Assembly: GCA_026399075.1 (NCBI GenBank)
Contig: JAPLRR010000111.1
Coordinates: forward strand, 1 to 38,994
DNA length: 38,994 bases
Source: Methylococcales bacterium
GTDB taxonomy: Bacteria > Pseudomonadota > Gammaproteobacteria > Methylococcales > Methylomonadaceae
Reading direction: 5' to 3'
The notes under the pieces are model-generated. The model did not search any database. It saw only the letters and a program-made list of their open reading frames with translations, and had not been told where the DNA came from. Made by a program: the position numbers and the translations under genes. Shown here in pieces: positions 7,830-16,377 of the stretch; position 1 is the stretch's first letter, and the number at the start of each line of letters is the position of its first letter.

Positions 7830-9908
7830 TTAGGCAACTTGCTTAGTTTCTTCCCACAAGGTATCCAGCAGCGTCCGAAATGCCTGGTCTTCGGGCAGCG
7901 GAGCAAACTGGCTAACGGCGAGTTCAGCCTCGTAAAGCTTTTGTCCACCTAATATTAACGCGTCTTTTAATGCTGTTGCACTAGCAACACTATCGCCCAA
8001 CAAAAATTGCGTATAGGCTTGATTACCTAAGGCCATAGCGTGAACTGTAGCGGCTACATGAACTAATGCTTGCTCAAAACAGTTTAAGGCGGTTTGTAAG
8101 AGGCTATGCCGTTGTTCGCTGGTTGCCGATTTTTTGGCTTCCCATAGGAAATATAAACCTTTCCCTCCCCATGCCCTGGCGACTAGCTCTTGCAAGACCA
8201 ACGCCTCGGCAGCCGCAAACCGCTCTAGAAGTTGCCCATAAGACGCTAAGGCTTCCTCAGGACGTTGCAACTGCTCTAAAACCACGCCTTTAATGAATAA
8301 CGACTTTGCGACAAACTCTTGCAGAACCAACTCCTCGGTGTCCACAAATCGCTCTAGCAGTCGCCCATAAGCTGCTAAGGCTTCCTCAGGGCGTTGCAAC
8401 TGTACTAAGGTAACGCCTTTGTTGAGTAACGCATTGGCGACTTGCACTTGCAAGACCAAAGCTTCGGCATCTGCAAACCGCCGTAGCAATTGCTCATAAA
8501 CTGCTAGCTCTTCCTCAGGGCGTTGCAACTGCCCTAAGGTAACTCCTTTGTTGACTAACGCTCTGGCAATTGGCTCTTGCAAGACCAACTCCTCGGCATC
8601 CGCAAACCGCTCTAGCAGTTGACCATAAGCCGCTAAGGCTTCCTCAGGGTGTTGCAACTGCCCTAAGGTAACACTTTTGTTGCATAACGTCTTGGCAACT
8701 AGCTCTTGCAAGTCTAGCGCTTTGGCATCCGCAAACCGCTCTATAAGCCGCCCATAAGCCGCTAAGGCTTCTTCAGGGCGTTGCAACTGCCCTAAGGTAG
8801 CACCTTTGTTCATTAACGCCTTGGCAACCAACACTTGCTCATCCAACACTTTAGTGTCTGCATGATGGCGGAACAGCTCATCGTAGGTAGCCAATTCTTT
8901 TTCTGGCTCATCCGTCACATCATAAGCCGAGGCCAGATGCCATAACAATTGGATATGGGAGGGATGCACTTGCAAGCCTTGCAAGGCAATATCCCTGACT
9001 TTTTGCCAATCACCTCGCTGCATGGGGGCAATCATTTGCCTCAAATATATATCCACATCAACGGCAATTTGCTTGATTAAGTCCACGACACGGCGGTAAG
9101 GCGCATCGGAGCTAAACAAGTCGCCGTCATCGACCAGCAAGCGGTCATCGATAGCCAGCAGCGGATGGTAAGGGATGACTAAGGGTTTATCAGCATTTTC
9201 CGCGCCCTTAAAGTCCTTTTTGATGGCTTGCATTTTTTTGGCAAACGGCGTGTGTTTATCGGTAGGCATCACTGGTACTGGCGATGCCAACAGGATTACT
9301 TTAGGCGGCAGCGGTGCTTTCTTAATCGAGTCAAACACCCGCTTGGCACCATCGAGGTTTTGCCCATTTAAATTGAACACCAGCACCACAAGGTCGGCAA
9401 GTTGGTGGGTGGCAATGCCGCCGATTTCGGATAACCCAGTACGCGCATCGATAAACACATAATCGGGCTGGTAGTCGTGGATGATATGACCGCGCAGATG
9501 TTCGAGGATTTTATAACCTTCGCGCTGGGTGTAAAAATCATTCCAAGTCGTGCCGTTTAAAAACCCTAAATAGCCTGGTTCATTATGCCGACCTGCGGGC
9601 ATAAGCCAAGCGCGGCCTTTGTCGCCTTCTTTACCTAGGCAGGGGTGTATATAAGCATCCAAGGTGGTGGGCGGGCCTTGGTTTAGGCTAGCCTCTAGGT
9701 ATTCGGCAAACCCTTGGGGGCGTTTTATGCGGCTGTTAGGTTGGAAAGGTTGAAAATGGTGCAGCCCTGGGGCCTCCAAATCAAAATCCATCAACACGAT
9801 TTTTTTGCCGCTCGCCACCAAGGCGCGGGCGCAATTCGCCAAGGCCAAAGTGCGCCCTACCCCGCCTTTGTAGGAATAAAATGTGATGTAGCAGGTGCGG
9901 GCAGCCAT
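7830..9908 (-). CDS. KGGVGR-variant MinD/ParA-like ATPase with C-terminal TPR-type repeats
   Basis: Residues 1-280 form a SIMIBI-class P-loop ATPase. The deviant Walker A is 'YKGGVGRT' (K14 kept, the usual second lysine replaced by arginine), followed by 'VLMDFDLEAPGL' (about 38-49) and 'YVFIDARTGLSEIGG' (about 150-165). About residues 330-580 are six consecutive 43-residue helical repeats of the type 'EEALAAYGRLLERFADAE...LVLQE', longer than the 34-residue TPR but of the TPR class; a further helical tail follows. The KGGVGR variant family is frequently found in genes thought to act in biological conflict, though its biochemistry is not settled. Translation is coupled to the winged-helix gene upstream (TAATG). 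Repeats for partner recognition plus a nucleotide switch suggest a sensor or scaffold. Function is inferred. Confidence 0.85.
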   Translation of the reverse strand: MAARTCYITFYSYKGGVGRTLALANCARALVASGKKIVLMDFDLEAPGLHHFQPFQPNSRIKRPQGFAEYLEASLNQGPPTTLDAYIHPCLGKEGDKGRAWLMPAGRHNEPGYLGFLNGTTWNDFYTQREGYKILEHLRGHIIHDYQPDYVFIDARTGLSEIGGIATHQLADLVVLVFNLNGQNLDGAKRVFDSIKKAPLPPKVILLASPVPVMPTDKHTPFAKKMQAIKKDFKGAENADKPLVIPYHPLLAIDDRLLVDDGDLFSSDAPYRRVVDLIKQIAVDVDIYLRQMIAPMQRGDWQKVRDIALQGLQVHPSHIQLLWHLASAYDVTDEPEKELATYDELFRHHADTKVLDEQVLVAKALMNKGATLGQLQRPEEALAAYGRLIERFADAKALDLQELVAKTLCNKSVTLGQLQHPEEALAAYGQLLERFADAEELVLQEPIARALVNKGVTLGQLQRPEEELAVYEQLLRRFADAEALVLQVQVANALLNKGVTLVQLQRPEEALAAYGRLLERFVDTEELVLQEFVAKSLFIKGVVLEQLQRPEEALASYGQLLERFAAAEALVLQELVARAWGGKGLYFLWEAKKSATSEQRHSLLQTALNCFEQALVHVAATVHAMALGNQAYTQFLLGDSVASATALKDALILGGQKLYEAELAVSQFAPLPEDQAFRTLLDTLWEETKQVA
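8195..8900 (-). repeat. Tandem 129 bp repeats encoding TPR-type units
   Basis: Within the ATPase gene about six head-to-tail 129-base units are highly similar at the DNA level: blocks such as GCCCATAAGCCGCTAAGGC and CAGGGCGTTGCAACTG recur every 129 bases. The sparse, mostly synonymous or conservative differences point to recent amplification or gene conversion, and the copy number may vary between strains. Confidence 0.8.
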
Positions 9909-10558
9909 TAGTGTTGTGTTGCTTGTTGAAATGGAAGGCAGGAATTGTTATAGGCCGCTAAACGGCTTGGGTCTGCGTAAGCATAATCGTTACTGGCATC
10001 GGCACGGGATGCCATGACAGCTGAGGTTTGCGGCTTAGTTTCTGTGCTGGGCGCAACACTCGCCAAGGCTTCTTTACCTATTATCGAAATAAACAGTTCA
10101 GTGTTTTTGCCGCGTTTTAGGCGGTCTATCAAACCCGCCTCTTCCAGTTTTTTAAGTTCGTTAGACACATGTGTCGTACTTTTTTGGCAGTGTTGCGCTA
10201 ATGCCGTGGGCGTAAGGCCGGGGTGCTGGTCAATTTTTTGCAGTAGCATTCCACTAACGCTGGCAGGTAAAGCCAGACGCAAACATACTAAAGGTTTGCC
10301 GCTGTCCAAGGCTACCGTCAGCACATCGCCTAAAGCGCGCCAGCGATCCCCCGGCTGGCCTGTGCTGTCATAATGGTCAGCCAACGATGACAAATCGGCA
10401 CAACAAGCCCGGATTTTACGCATGGCATCACTGTCTTGTTCTAATAAGGCGCTGGTTGCAGCCGTAGTCAGCCAAGCTTTTTCGCGCAATAAGGCATCGG
10501 TGTCTTGGTTTTTTAGGGCGAGTTTATAGGCGGCTTGGTGTTCTAGTAATGCGTCCAT
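9908..10558 (-). CDS. Winged-helix (MarR/ArsR-like) protein, 216 aa
   Basis: Residues about 115-180 form a winged helix: 'TPTALAQHCQKSTTHVSNEL' as helix-turn-helix, 'KKLEEAGLIDRLKRG' as recognition helix plus wing, and 'TELFISIIG' as the closing strand. The N-terminal ~110 residues are helical with no known motif, and the ~40 C-terminal residues look disordered. It lies between the nitrilase-fold gene (50 bp gap) and the ATPase (1-base overlap), so all three are probably one operon. It may autoregulate the operon or be an adaptor; the sequence shows no operator I can name. Confidence 0.75.
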   Translation of the reverse strand: MDALLEHQAAYKLALKNQDTDALLREKAWLTTAATSALLEQDSDAMRKIRACCADLSSLADHYDSTGQPGDRWRALGDVLTVALDSGKPLVCLRLALPASVSGMLLQKIDQHPGLTPTALAQHCQKSTTHVSNELKKLEEAGLIDRLKRGKNTELFISIIGKEALASVAPSTETKPQTSAVMASRADASNDYAYADPSRLAAYNNSCLPFQQATQH

Positions 10559-10608
10559 AGTTCACTTATCTTAGTATTATTTTTATGAATTAAGTATATG
10601 CCTAAACC

Positions 10609-11892
10609 TTAGTTCATAGCTATAGCAATTTTTAGTGTGAATAAATAAGGCGACAATTGGCTAGGTGTATTCGTAGTTTTTGTTGGTAGATAAGTGTAAA
10701 CAGCCTGTTTTGTATCTTCCGCTAGTGGGTCTGGCTGGGCATTGCAAACAAAGACTGCCGAACCCCATTGCTCGCCAACTATGCGGCTATTATCAGCAAA
10801 TCGGCTTAAACCCGTAGACATGGCGGGTACAAAAAACACATCGACTGGCAAGGTTTTCCACTTTTCATCAACCAAAAAATCCAGGCATATCGGCGTTGCC
10901 AGCCTGCCCAGCTCCGTGCGACATACTCGAAAGGATTGCGATAACTGGCTAGGTTCATAGGCTTCAGCGTCTATGCCCAATAGATTTAGGGATTGCTCAG
11001 CTGGCAAATGGAAAGGTTTCCGCTTTTCTTGCTCCCATACTGGATCGCCGCAATGGTCGAGCGCTAGGCAGCGGTTACTATGGCGACCGCCAGCTTGTTG
11101 CACATGGCGTGTGCCAGCAATCACCAAACGCAGCACAGGCTCAAATGCGTTATGCTCTAACAACCATGCGCTGATTTTAGCGTGTAGGTTTTTGGTCATC
11201 ACTAATTCGGGGAACAGTAAAATATGCAGCCCTTGCTGTCTTGCCGTCTCCAACACAGTGGCTATACGGCTAAACAATCCGTCTTCATCTTTCGCCCCCG
11301 TACACCAAAATGCGATGGGGCCATTACCGTCATGCGCGTGGTCATGCTGCCAGTGCATGTCGGTGTGGCTGGCAATGGGTGACAGACCGATGTGTAAATT
11401 GTCGGATAAGTTATCGAACAGCGCATGACGAAAACTTGTGATGTCTTCGGAATTGCCAACTTGCGACCAGTGATAGCGCAAACCCAAAACTTTTGTGGTG
11501 CCCAGTTCTTCGTTTAACTTAAAACGATGCTTGCTAGGGATAGCCTTCATGATCGGATGTTCTGCCCTAACTGCCAAAATATAACGGCTATGGGCTTCGG
11601 GCAAACGGACTTCGATATAGCCATAGAGCAAATCCGGCGTAGGTTTATCAGCATAGCGCAGTTCCCATTCGCACAGCCAACCGTAGGCTTCCAGGAAATC
11701 GGCATCGATAGGCGTGGCGTTTGCCAATAATGTCGCCACGTCTACACGCTGGGGTTTGGTGCGGTAAGCATTGAGCGCTGATGCGGCACATTCTTGAACA
11801 ATACGCGCCAAACGCTGCCCGTCATCCACCACAAAATGCACATATAAGCCACACCATTGCTTTAAAAATTCGTCACTGAAATCGTTGTACAT
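10609..11892 (-). CDS. Nitrilase-superfamily (carbon-nitrogen hydrolase) domain protein, 427 aa
   Basis: The C-terminal ~240 residues carry the nitrilase Glu-Lys-Cys triad: Glu229 in 'ILLFPELVM', Lys292 in 'EKRKPFHLP' (Lys290 is the alternative), and Cys336 in 'TPICLDFL', each in the expected setting. The ~190-residue N-terminal region is unlike known nitrilases and unassigned. I chose ATG at 11892; the longer frame begins with TTG at 11988 inside the flanking repeat and looks spurious. Nitrilases hydrolyse nitriles or amides, or transfer acyl groups; the substrate cannot be read here. As first gene of an operon with a winged helix and a KGGVGR ATPase, it may be the enzymatic output of a regulated system. 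Confidence 0.75.
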   Translation of the reverse strand: MYNDFSDEFLKQWCGLYVHFVVDDGQRLARIVQECAASALNAYRTKPQRVDVATLLANATPIDADFLEAYGWLCEWELRYADKPTPDLLYGYIEVRLPEAHSRYILAVRAEHPIMKAIPSKHRFKLNEELGTTKVLGLRYHWSQVGNSEDITSFRHALFDNLSDNLHIGLSPIASHTDMHWQHDHAHDGNGPIAFWCTGAKDEDGLFSRIATVLETARQQGLHILLFPELVMTKNLHAKISAWLLEHNAFEPVLRLVIAGTRHVQQAGGRHSNRCLALDHCGDPVWEQEKRKPFHLPAEQSLNLLGIDAEAYEPSQLSQSFRVCRTELGRLATPICLDFLVDEKWKTLPVDVFFVPAMSTGLSRFADNSRIVGEQWGSAVFVCNAQPDPLAEDTKQAVYTYLPTKTTNTPSQLSPYLFTLKIAIAMN

Positions 11893-11980
11893 AACATCCG
11901 CAGCTAGGCCAAAGGGGCTGATTCTACTACACCCTAAGCTAGCCTTACAATTGGCTTTATATTTCAAAAGCTTATTAGTT

Positions 11981-12054
11981 GTAGGCAATAGCGGCAGACC
12001 TGCGAGGTTTTAAAAACCTCGCAGGTCTTTATTCCATCACTAATGAGAAGTTAC
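11981..12054 (-). repeat. Dispersed ~75 bp repeat, copy B (inverted partner at 7594-7669)
   Basis: The palindromic core at 11996-12028 and its flanks match copy A in reverse orientation. The outer end GTAACTTCTCATTAG of each copy points away from the three-gene operon, so the pair brackets it symmetrically. The low-scoring TTG extension of the nitrilase-fold gene would begin inside this copy. Confidence 0.8.
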
Positions 12055-12056
12055 CT

Positions 12057-12099
12057 TGTAGATTCCCGTCGGGTTAGCGATAGCGTAACCCGACCTACA
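12057..12099. repeat. REP-like palindrome, possible terminator of the hyf-like operon
   Basis: TCGGGTT (12069) and AACCCGA (12087) pair around AGCGATAGCGT, with outer TGTAG and CTACA. This is a common extragenic palindrome pattern in proteobacteria. It lies 20 bases past the stop of the last hyf-like gene and could stabilise or end that long transcript. There is no clear T-run. Confidence 0.55.
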
Positions 12100-12119
12100 A
12101 TTGAAGGAACGAGAACAAT

Positions 12120-12629
12120 CTACCTTACCATCAATCCCAACAAGCCTTTCATCAAGGCCAAAGGGGTCGGTGGGCAGCCGCTGATGACCATATCGACGGG
12201 GATGACATTGGCCACTGCGCCACAGCTGGCGTAAGTCACGCCGAATTCACCGCCACAGGCGGCGCAATCACCTACCGCGACGACCCATTTGGGGTTGGGT
12301 GTGGCTTCATAAGTGCGTAGCAAGGCGGTCTGCATGTGCCGTGACACGGGGCCGGTGACTAATAACACATCAGCATGGCGGGGTGAGGCGACAAAATGGA
12401 TGCCGTAGCGCTCAATGTCATAATACGGGTTATTGAGGGCATGGATTTCCAATTCGCAGCCATTGCAAGAACCGGCATCCACTTGCCGGATGGCGATGCT
12501 GCCGGAAAACTGTTTATCGATGTGGCGTTTAATTTGGATACCCAAGGCTTCCAGCTCATCGTCCTTAGGCACTTTACAGGCTTCTGTGACCACGCCTGTT
12601 TGCAGGATTTTTTTTAATAGTCTCAACAT
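12120..12629 (-). CDS. hyfI: HyfI/NuoB-like iron-sulfur small subunit of an Ehr-type complex
   Basis: The 169-residue protein carries the proximal 4Fe-4S ligand set of the NuoB/hydrogenase small-subunit fold: 'GSCNGCELE' (CxxC), 'GDCAACGG' and 'SGCPPTP'. The CxxC spacing is that of group 4 hydrogenases rather than the adjacent cysteines of complex I. It is shorter than E. coli HycG/HyfI, lacking their C-terminal extension. It starts 9 bases after the large-subunit gene and ends the operon. It should relay electrons to or from the large subunit at the membrane arm, but the partner that feeds it is not encoded here. Confidence 0.88.
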   Translation of the reverse strand: MLRLLKKILQTGVVTEACKVPKDDELEALGIQIKRHIDKQFSGSIAIRQVDAGSCNGCELEIHALNNPYYDIERYGIHFVASPRHADVLLVTGPVSRHMQTALLRTYEATPNPKWVVAVGDCAACGGEFGVTYASCGAVANVIPVDMVISGCPPTPLALMKGLLGLMVR

Positions 12630-12638
12630 GGGCGTGTC

Positions 12639-14216
12639 CTATAAGTCGTTGCCGGAATACGAGCCATTCAGGGATTTGTTGCACACCGGAAAATCAGGCA
12701 CGATATTGTTCAGCGTCAGTTTTTCCAAGGCGGGCCAGTTTAAAATACTGGGGTCGCGCGGGTAAAAACGGGCAATTTTATTGTCATCTGCAAAGCGGAC
12801 ATACGCCATAATTTCCCCGCGCCAGCCTTCGACTATGCCGAGGCTTTCACTGCCCGGCAACGGGGTTTGCCATTCGGCCAGGATGTCCCCGGCGGTCAGT
12901 TGCGAGATAAAGTGGCCTATCAGCTTTAAGGCGGCGTTGATTTCCTTGTACCTGACCCAAAACCGTGAGGCTATATCGCCTTGGTCTTCCAACGCGACTT
13001 TAAAGTTGGCCTGGTCGTAAGGCGCATAAGGCGCATCCCGGCGCACATCAAAATCTTGCCCGCTGGCACGGCCCACATAGCCTAAGGTGCCAAATGCCTT
13101 GGCAATGTCCGGTGCCAAATAACCTGCTGTGTACAGCCTGTCTTCCAGTGAGGAATTAAGATCCACGGCAGGCATGATTTCTGACAGTTCTTTCCTTAAC
13201 TGGCTAATCCCTTGGGTAATCAGGGCGGCGGATTCGTCGGTCAAGTCACAAGCCACGCCGCCGGGGATGATCTTGTCCATTAACAAACGATGCCCAAAGA
13301 CGGCGGCATTAGTGCGCAGCCAGTCCTCACGCAAACGGGTGAACTGCATTTGCGCAAACACAAACGCGACATCATTACAAATCGCGCCCATATCGCCCAA
13401 ATGGTTGGCAACCCGTTCGCGTTCCGCAAGAATACCCCGTAGCAATGCAGCACGGGCAGGTATTTCAACACCTGCCGCTTGTTCCATCGCCCGGCAAGCC
13501 GCCCAAGTGTGGCCTACGGTGGTGTCGCCAGAAATTCGCCCTGCCAGCCGCGCCAAACTTTCTGGGTTTCGGCCTTCGGCAATTTTTTCTATGCCTTTAT
13601 GGACATAAGCCAAACGTTCTTCCAAGTTTAAAATTAGCTCACCGACCGCCTGAAAGCGAAAATGCCCGGGCTCTATAATCCCAGCATGGACAGGGCCTAC
13701 GGGGATTTCATAAACCCCTGCCCCGTAAGCTTTAACAAAGGGATAGTCCATATCCGGCGGGGTAATGGTTTCTGGCATCCCTGCCACCGGAAAATCCTTG
13801 CGCAAGGGATAGTGGTTTTTAGCCCACGCCTTATGCCGTGTCCAGCGCCGATTGTCGGGATGGCCCAAAAAATTAACCCCGTACATATCCTGGCTATGCC
13901 GTTCACTGCGGTTGGCCGCCGGATACACCGTGGCTTGCGAAGGCAATTCCGGTTTGGCGGTATTGACAATAGCCCTTAACAACACATAAACACCGTATTT
14001 TTCAAAACAGGCGTTGATAAACAAACGTTCATCATGGTGTTCGGCCCAGCCGGATGCCCAGCGCAAATCAGCCAGCATCGCCAGTTCGGCAAACTGTTGC
14101 CACTGCGGGCTGGCAATCTGCCATAAGCTTATTGCAGGCAGCGGGATTTGCTCAACCGCAATGCCGACATCGGCCAACTGGCTTAAAAAATCCGTCGTCC
14201 AATTTGAAGAACTCAT
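12639..14216 (-). CDS. hyfG: HyfG-like (NuoC-NuoD fusion) large subunit lacking NiFe ligands
   Basis: The start is ATG at 14216, overlapping the hyfF stop (ATGA) with GGGAG upstream; a longer frame to 14330 lies inside hyfF. The first ~150 residues match NuoC ('KAWAKNHYPLRKDFP'); the rest matches NuoD/hydrogenase large subunits ('HAGIIEPGHFRFQAVGE', 'ERVANHLGDMGAIC'). The motif where hydrogenases have RxCGxC reads 'RISGDTTVGH', so both NiFe cysteines are Ser/Thr, and the C-terminal DPCxxC is replaced by 'DFPVCNKSLN'. It therefore cannot carry a normal NiFe site. This places it with the energy-converting-hydrogenase-related (Ehr) proteins between hydrogenases and complex I. Substrate unknown. 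Confidence 0.9.
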   Translation of the reverse strand: MSSSNWTTDFLSQLADVGIAVEQIPLPAISLWQIASPQWQQFAELAMLADLRWASGWAEHHDERLFINACFEKYGVYVLLRAIVNTAKPELPSQATVYPAANRSERHSQDMYGVNFLGHPDNRRWTRHKAWAKNHYPLRKDFPVAGMPETITPPDMDYPFVKAYGAGVYEIPVGPVHAGIIEPGHFRFQAVGELILNLEERLAYVHKGIEKIAEGRNPESLARLAGRISGDTTVGHTWAACRAMEQAAGVEIPARAALLRGILAERERVANHLGDMGAICNDVAFVFAQMQFTRLREDWLRTNAAVFGHRLLMDKIIPGGVACDLTDESAALITQGISQLRKELSEIMPAVDLNSSLEDRLYTAGYLAPDIAKAFGTLGYVGRASGQDFDVRRDAPYAPYDQANFKVALEDQGDIASRFWVRYKEINAALKLIGHFISQLTAGDILAEWQTPLPGSESLGIVEGWRGEIMAYVRFADDNKIARFYPRDPSILNWPALEKLTLNNIVPDFPVCNKSLNGSYSGNDL

Positions 14217-15676
14217 AACGGTGTGCTCCCGGAAATTAACAAGGTTGCCTGTGAAAACCAATGCGCCAAAAAGCTGGGGATGGCAAGGCCTAGCCACAGC
14301 ACCAAGCCCAGATGGATGATCACAGGCCACAAATTGGCTTTGACCGGCAGCTGGCCTTCGGGCTTATCACCATAAACCATCGGCTGGATATGCCGGAACA
14401 AGCCTGCAAACGCAATGCCTATGCCCAGCAATAACAAAGGCGCCAGCCACGGATAACCGTGCATAGTCGCCAACAACACCAAAAACTCGCTGGTGAACAC
14501 CCCAAACGGCGGGAAACCAGCAATGGCGATAGTGCCTATCAACAAGCCCCAGCCTACTTTGGGTTGGGTTTTGATCAGGCCGCGGATTTTGCCCATGCTT
14601 TGGCTGCCCGCCACTTGCGAAGCGTGGCCTACGGTCACAAAAATGGCGGATTTGGTCAATGAATGCACGGTCATGTGCAATAAGGCGGCAAAGGTCGCCA
14701 TAGGGCCGCCGATGCCAAACGCAAAAGTCATCATGCCCATGTGTTCGATTGAGGAATAACTGAACAACCGTTTAATGTCTTTTTGGCGATGCAAGAACAA
14801 AGCGCCCACTAAAAACGACAGCAAGCCAAAGCCCATCATCAAATACCCGGCCATATTGTTATGGCTAGCACCATCCACCAGCATCTTATTGCGCACCACG
14901 GCATAAAGGGCATCGTTCAGCAACAAGCCGGACAACACCGCCGACATCGGCGTAGGGCCTTCGGAATGGGCATCGGGCAACCAATTATGCAAAGGTACCA
15001 AGCCGATTTTAGTGCCATAGCCAATCAGCAAAAACACAAACGCAATTTGTAAAATCTCAGGGTTTAAGTGTGCGGCATTTTCATACAGCACCGACCACAG
15101 CAAGGCATTCTCGCCGTCGCCGATTTGCACGGCGGCGTAATACAACAGAATGGTGCCAAACAAGGCTTGGGCAATGCCCACGCCGCATAAAATAAAATAC
15201 TTCCAAGCCGCTTCTATAGATTCCGGGGTGCGGTACAAGCTAACCAACAACACTGTCGCCAAGGTAGCGCCTTCCATAGCGACCCACATAATGCCCATAT
15301 TATTGGTGGTCAACACCAAGTACATCGCCAGCATAAAGCCTTGGTACATGGAGTAATAGAGCTTTAGGCGGTTATCGGTCAACTTGCCCAACTCTTTTTC
15401 ATGCGCCATATAAGGCGATGAAAATATAGACGTGGTGAAGCCGACAAAAGCCGTCAGCACAATCAGGTAGACATTAAACGGGTCTATCAAAAAGGCTTTG
15501 TTGGGCGACAAAATAGTGCCTATGTTAAGGACATTCACCGCCAGCCACACCGTCGCCAATAAACAGACGGCGTTCAGCCAAATATTAAATTTACCCATGT
15601 CGGTTTTATGGCCGGCAATGGCAAAAAAAACTATCCCGATAAAAGGGATTAATAACACCAAATAAGCGGCAATCAT
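14213..15676 (-). CDS. hyfF: HyfF-like proton-pumping antiporter-type membrane subunit
   Basis: The 487-residue protein has about 14 hydrophobic helices and belongs to the Mrp-antiporter/NuoLMN family. Key positions are visible: 'WVAMEGATLATVLLV' with the helix-5 glutamate, 'GYGTKIGLVPLHNWLPDAHSEGPTPMSAVLSG' region with the pumping lysine and broken helix, and 'AALLHMTVHSLTKSAIF' with the later lysine. It overlaps hyfE upstream and the large subunit downstream by 4 bases each, showing tight co-expression. It is expected to form an ion-translocating channel in the inner membrane. Confidence 0.93.
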   Translation of the reverse strand: MIAAYLVLLIPFIGIVFFAIAGHKTDMGKFNIWLNAVCLLATVWLAVNVLNIGTILSPNKAFLIDPFNVYLIVLTAFVGFTTSIFSSPYMAHEKELGKLTDNRLKLYYSMYQGFMLAMYLVLTTNNMGIMWVAMEGATLATVLLVSLYRTPESIEAAWKYFILCGVGIAQALFGTILLYYAAVQIGDGENALLWSVLYENAAHLNPEILQIAFVFLLIGYGTKIGLVPLHNWLPDAHSEGPTPMSAVLSGLLLNDALYAVVRNKMLVDGASHNNMAGYLMMGFGLLSFLVGALFLHRQKDIKRLFSYSSIEHMGMMTFAFGIGGPMATFAALLHMTVHSLTKSAIFVTVGHASQVAGSQSMGKIRGLIKTQPKVGWGLLIGTIAIAGFPPFGVFTSEFLVLLATMHGYPWLAPLLLLGIGIAFAGLFRHIQPMVYGDKPEGQLPVKANLWPVIIHLGLVLWLGLAIPSFLAHWFSQATLLISGSTPL

Positions 15677-16350
15677 TTGTCCACCTCATTTAAGCGGTTT
15701 AACAAATCCACATCCAAAGAATCAATACTGGTGCGGATATGCAAAAAGAAAATACCGAACAGCACCGCCGCCACCAAGACATCAAACGCCACGCCCAATT
15801 CAACCACCATCGGCATCCCTTTGGTGGCAACGATAGCGGCGAAAAACAAGCCATTTTCTATGGACATAAAACCCACCACATGGGCAACGGCTTGCCGATG
15901 TGAAATCATCAGCAACATCCCCAACAGCACCACGGACAAACTCACCGCCAAGGCATTGAGCATCACGGGTGATGTGGTTTGCACGATAGGGTGCAAGACG
16001 TAATAGCTGAACACCATCAGGCTGGCCCCGCCCAACATCACCGTCGTTTTGTTGGCCAAGGCCTGGACATCGCGGTGCATGTTCATCAGCAACACTTCGC
16101 GCCGTAACATCCACGGCACAAACAACACCTTAAGCACCAAGGTCAATGCCGCCGAAATGTACAGATGCGGATTGTCCAAGCTATAGGCGGCCAAGGCGGT
16201 AGTCAGGGTCAACAGCAAGCCTTGCAGCGCGAAGACAAAAATCAGCCGTAATAAGCGGCCTTGCCCTAGCATCAGGAATGAAGTCAGCCCCACTAATGCC
16301 GCCATCGATAAAATGGCTTGGGTATAAAAATCGGTTTGTTCAATGTTCAT
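15673..16350 (-). CDS. hyfE: HyfE-like membrane subunit
   Basis: The 225-residue integral membrane protein has about six to seven helices and the size of E. coli HyfE (216 aa). The C-terminal half resembles NuoK/MrpC ('VVGFMSIENGLFFAAIV', with the conserved membrane glutamate). A Shine-Dalgarno GGGAG precedes the ATG by 8 bases. It lies 27 bases after hyfC and overlaps hyfF. Function: part of the proton-translocating membrane arm. Confidence 0.9.
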   Translation of the reverse strand: MNIEQTDFYTQAILSMAALVGLTSFLMLGQGRLLRLIFVFALQGLLLTLTTALAAYSLDNPHLYISAALTLVLKVLFVPWMLRREVLLMNMHRDVQALANKTTVMLGGASLMVFSYYVLHPIVQTTSPVMLNALAVSLSVVLLGMLLMISHRQAVAHVVGFMSIENGLFFAAIVATKGMPMVVELGVAFDVLVAAVLFGIFFLHIRTSIDSLDVDLLNRLNEVDK

Positions 16351-16377
16351 GGTGGAAACTCCCGTCCTGTCCTAAGG

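Noticed and set aside
11893..11988. TTG-initiated extension of the nitrilase-fold protein
   Set aside because: It begins inside the 75 bp repeat, uses a rare start and adds no domain; ATG at 11892 is preferred.
12639..14216. Active NiFe hydrogenase large subunit
   Set aside because: Both cysteines of the first NiFe motif are replaced and the C-terminal CxxC is missing, so hydrogen chemistry is not supported.
14217..14330. N-terminal extension of the HyfG-like subunit
   Set aside because: It lies inside hyfF, has no family counterpart, and the ATG at 14216 has both a ribosome site and the ATGA overlap.
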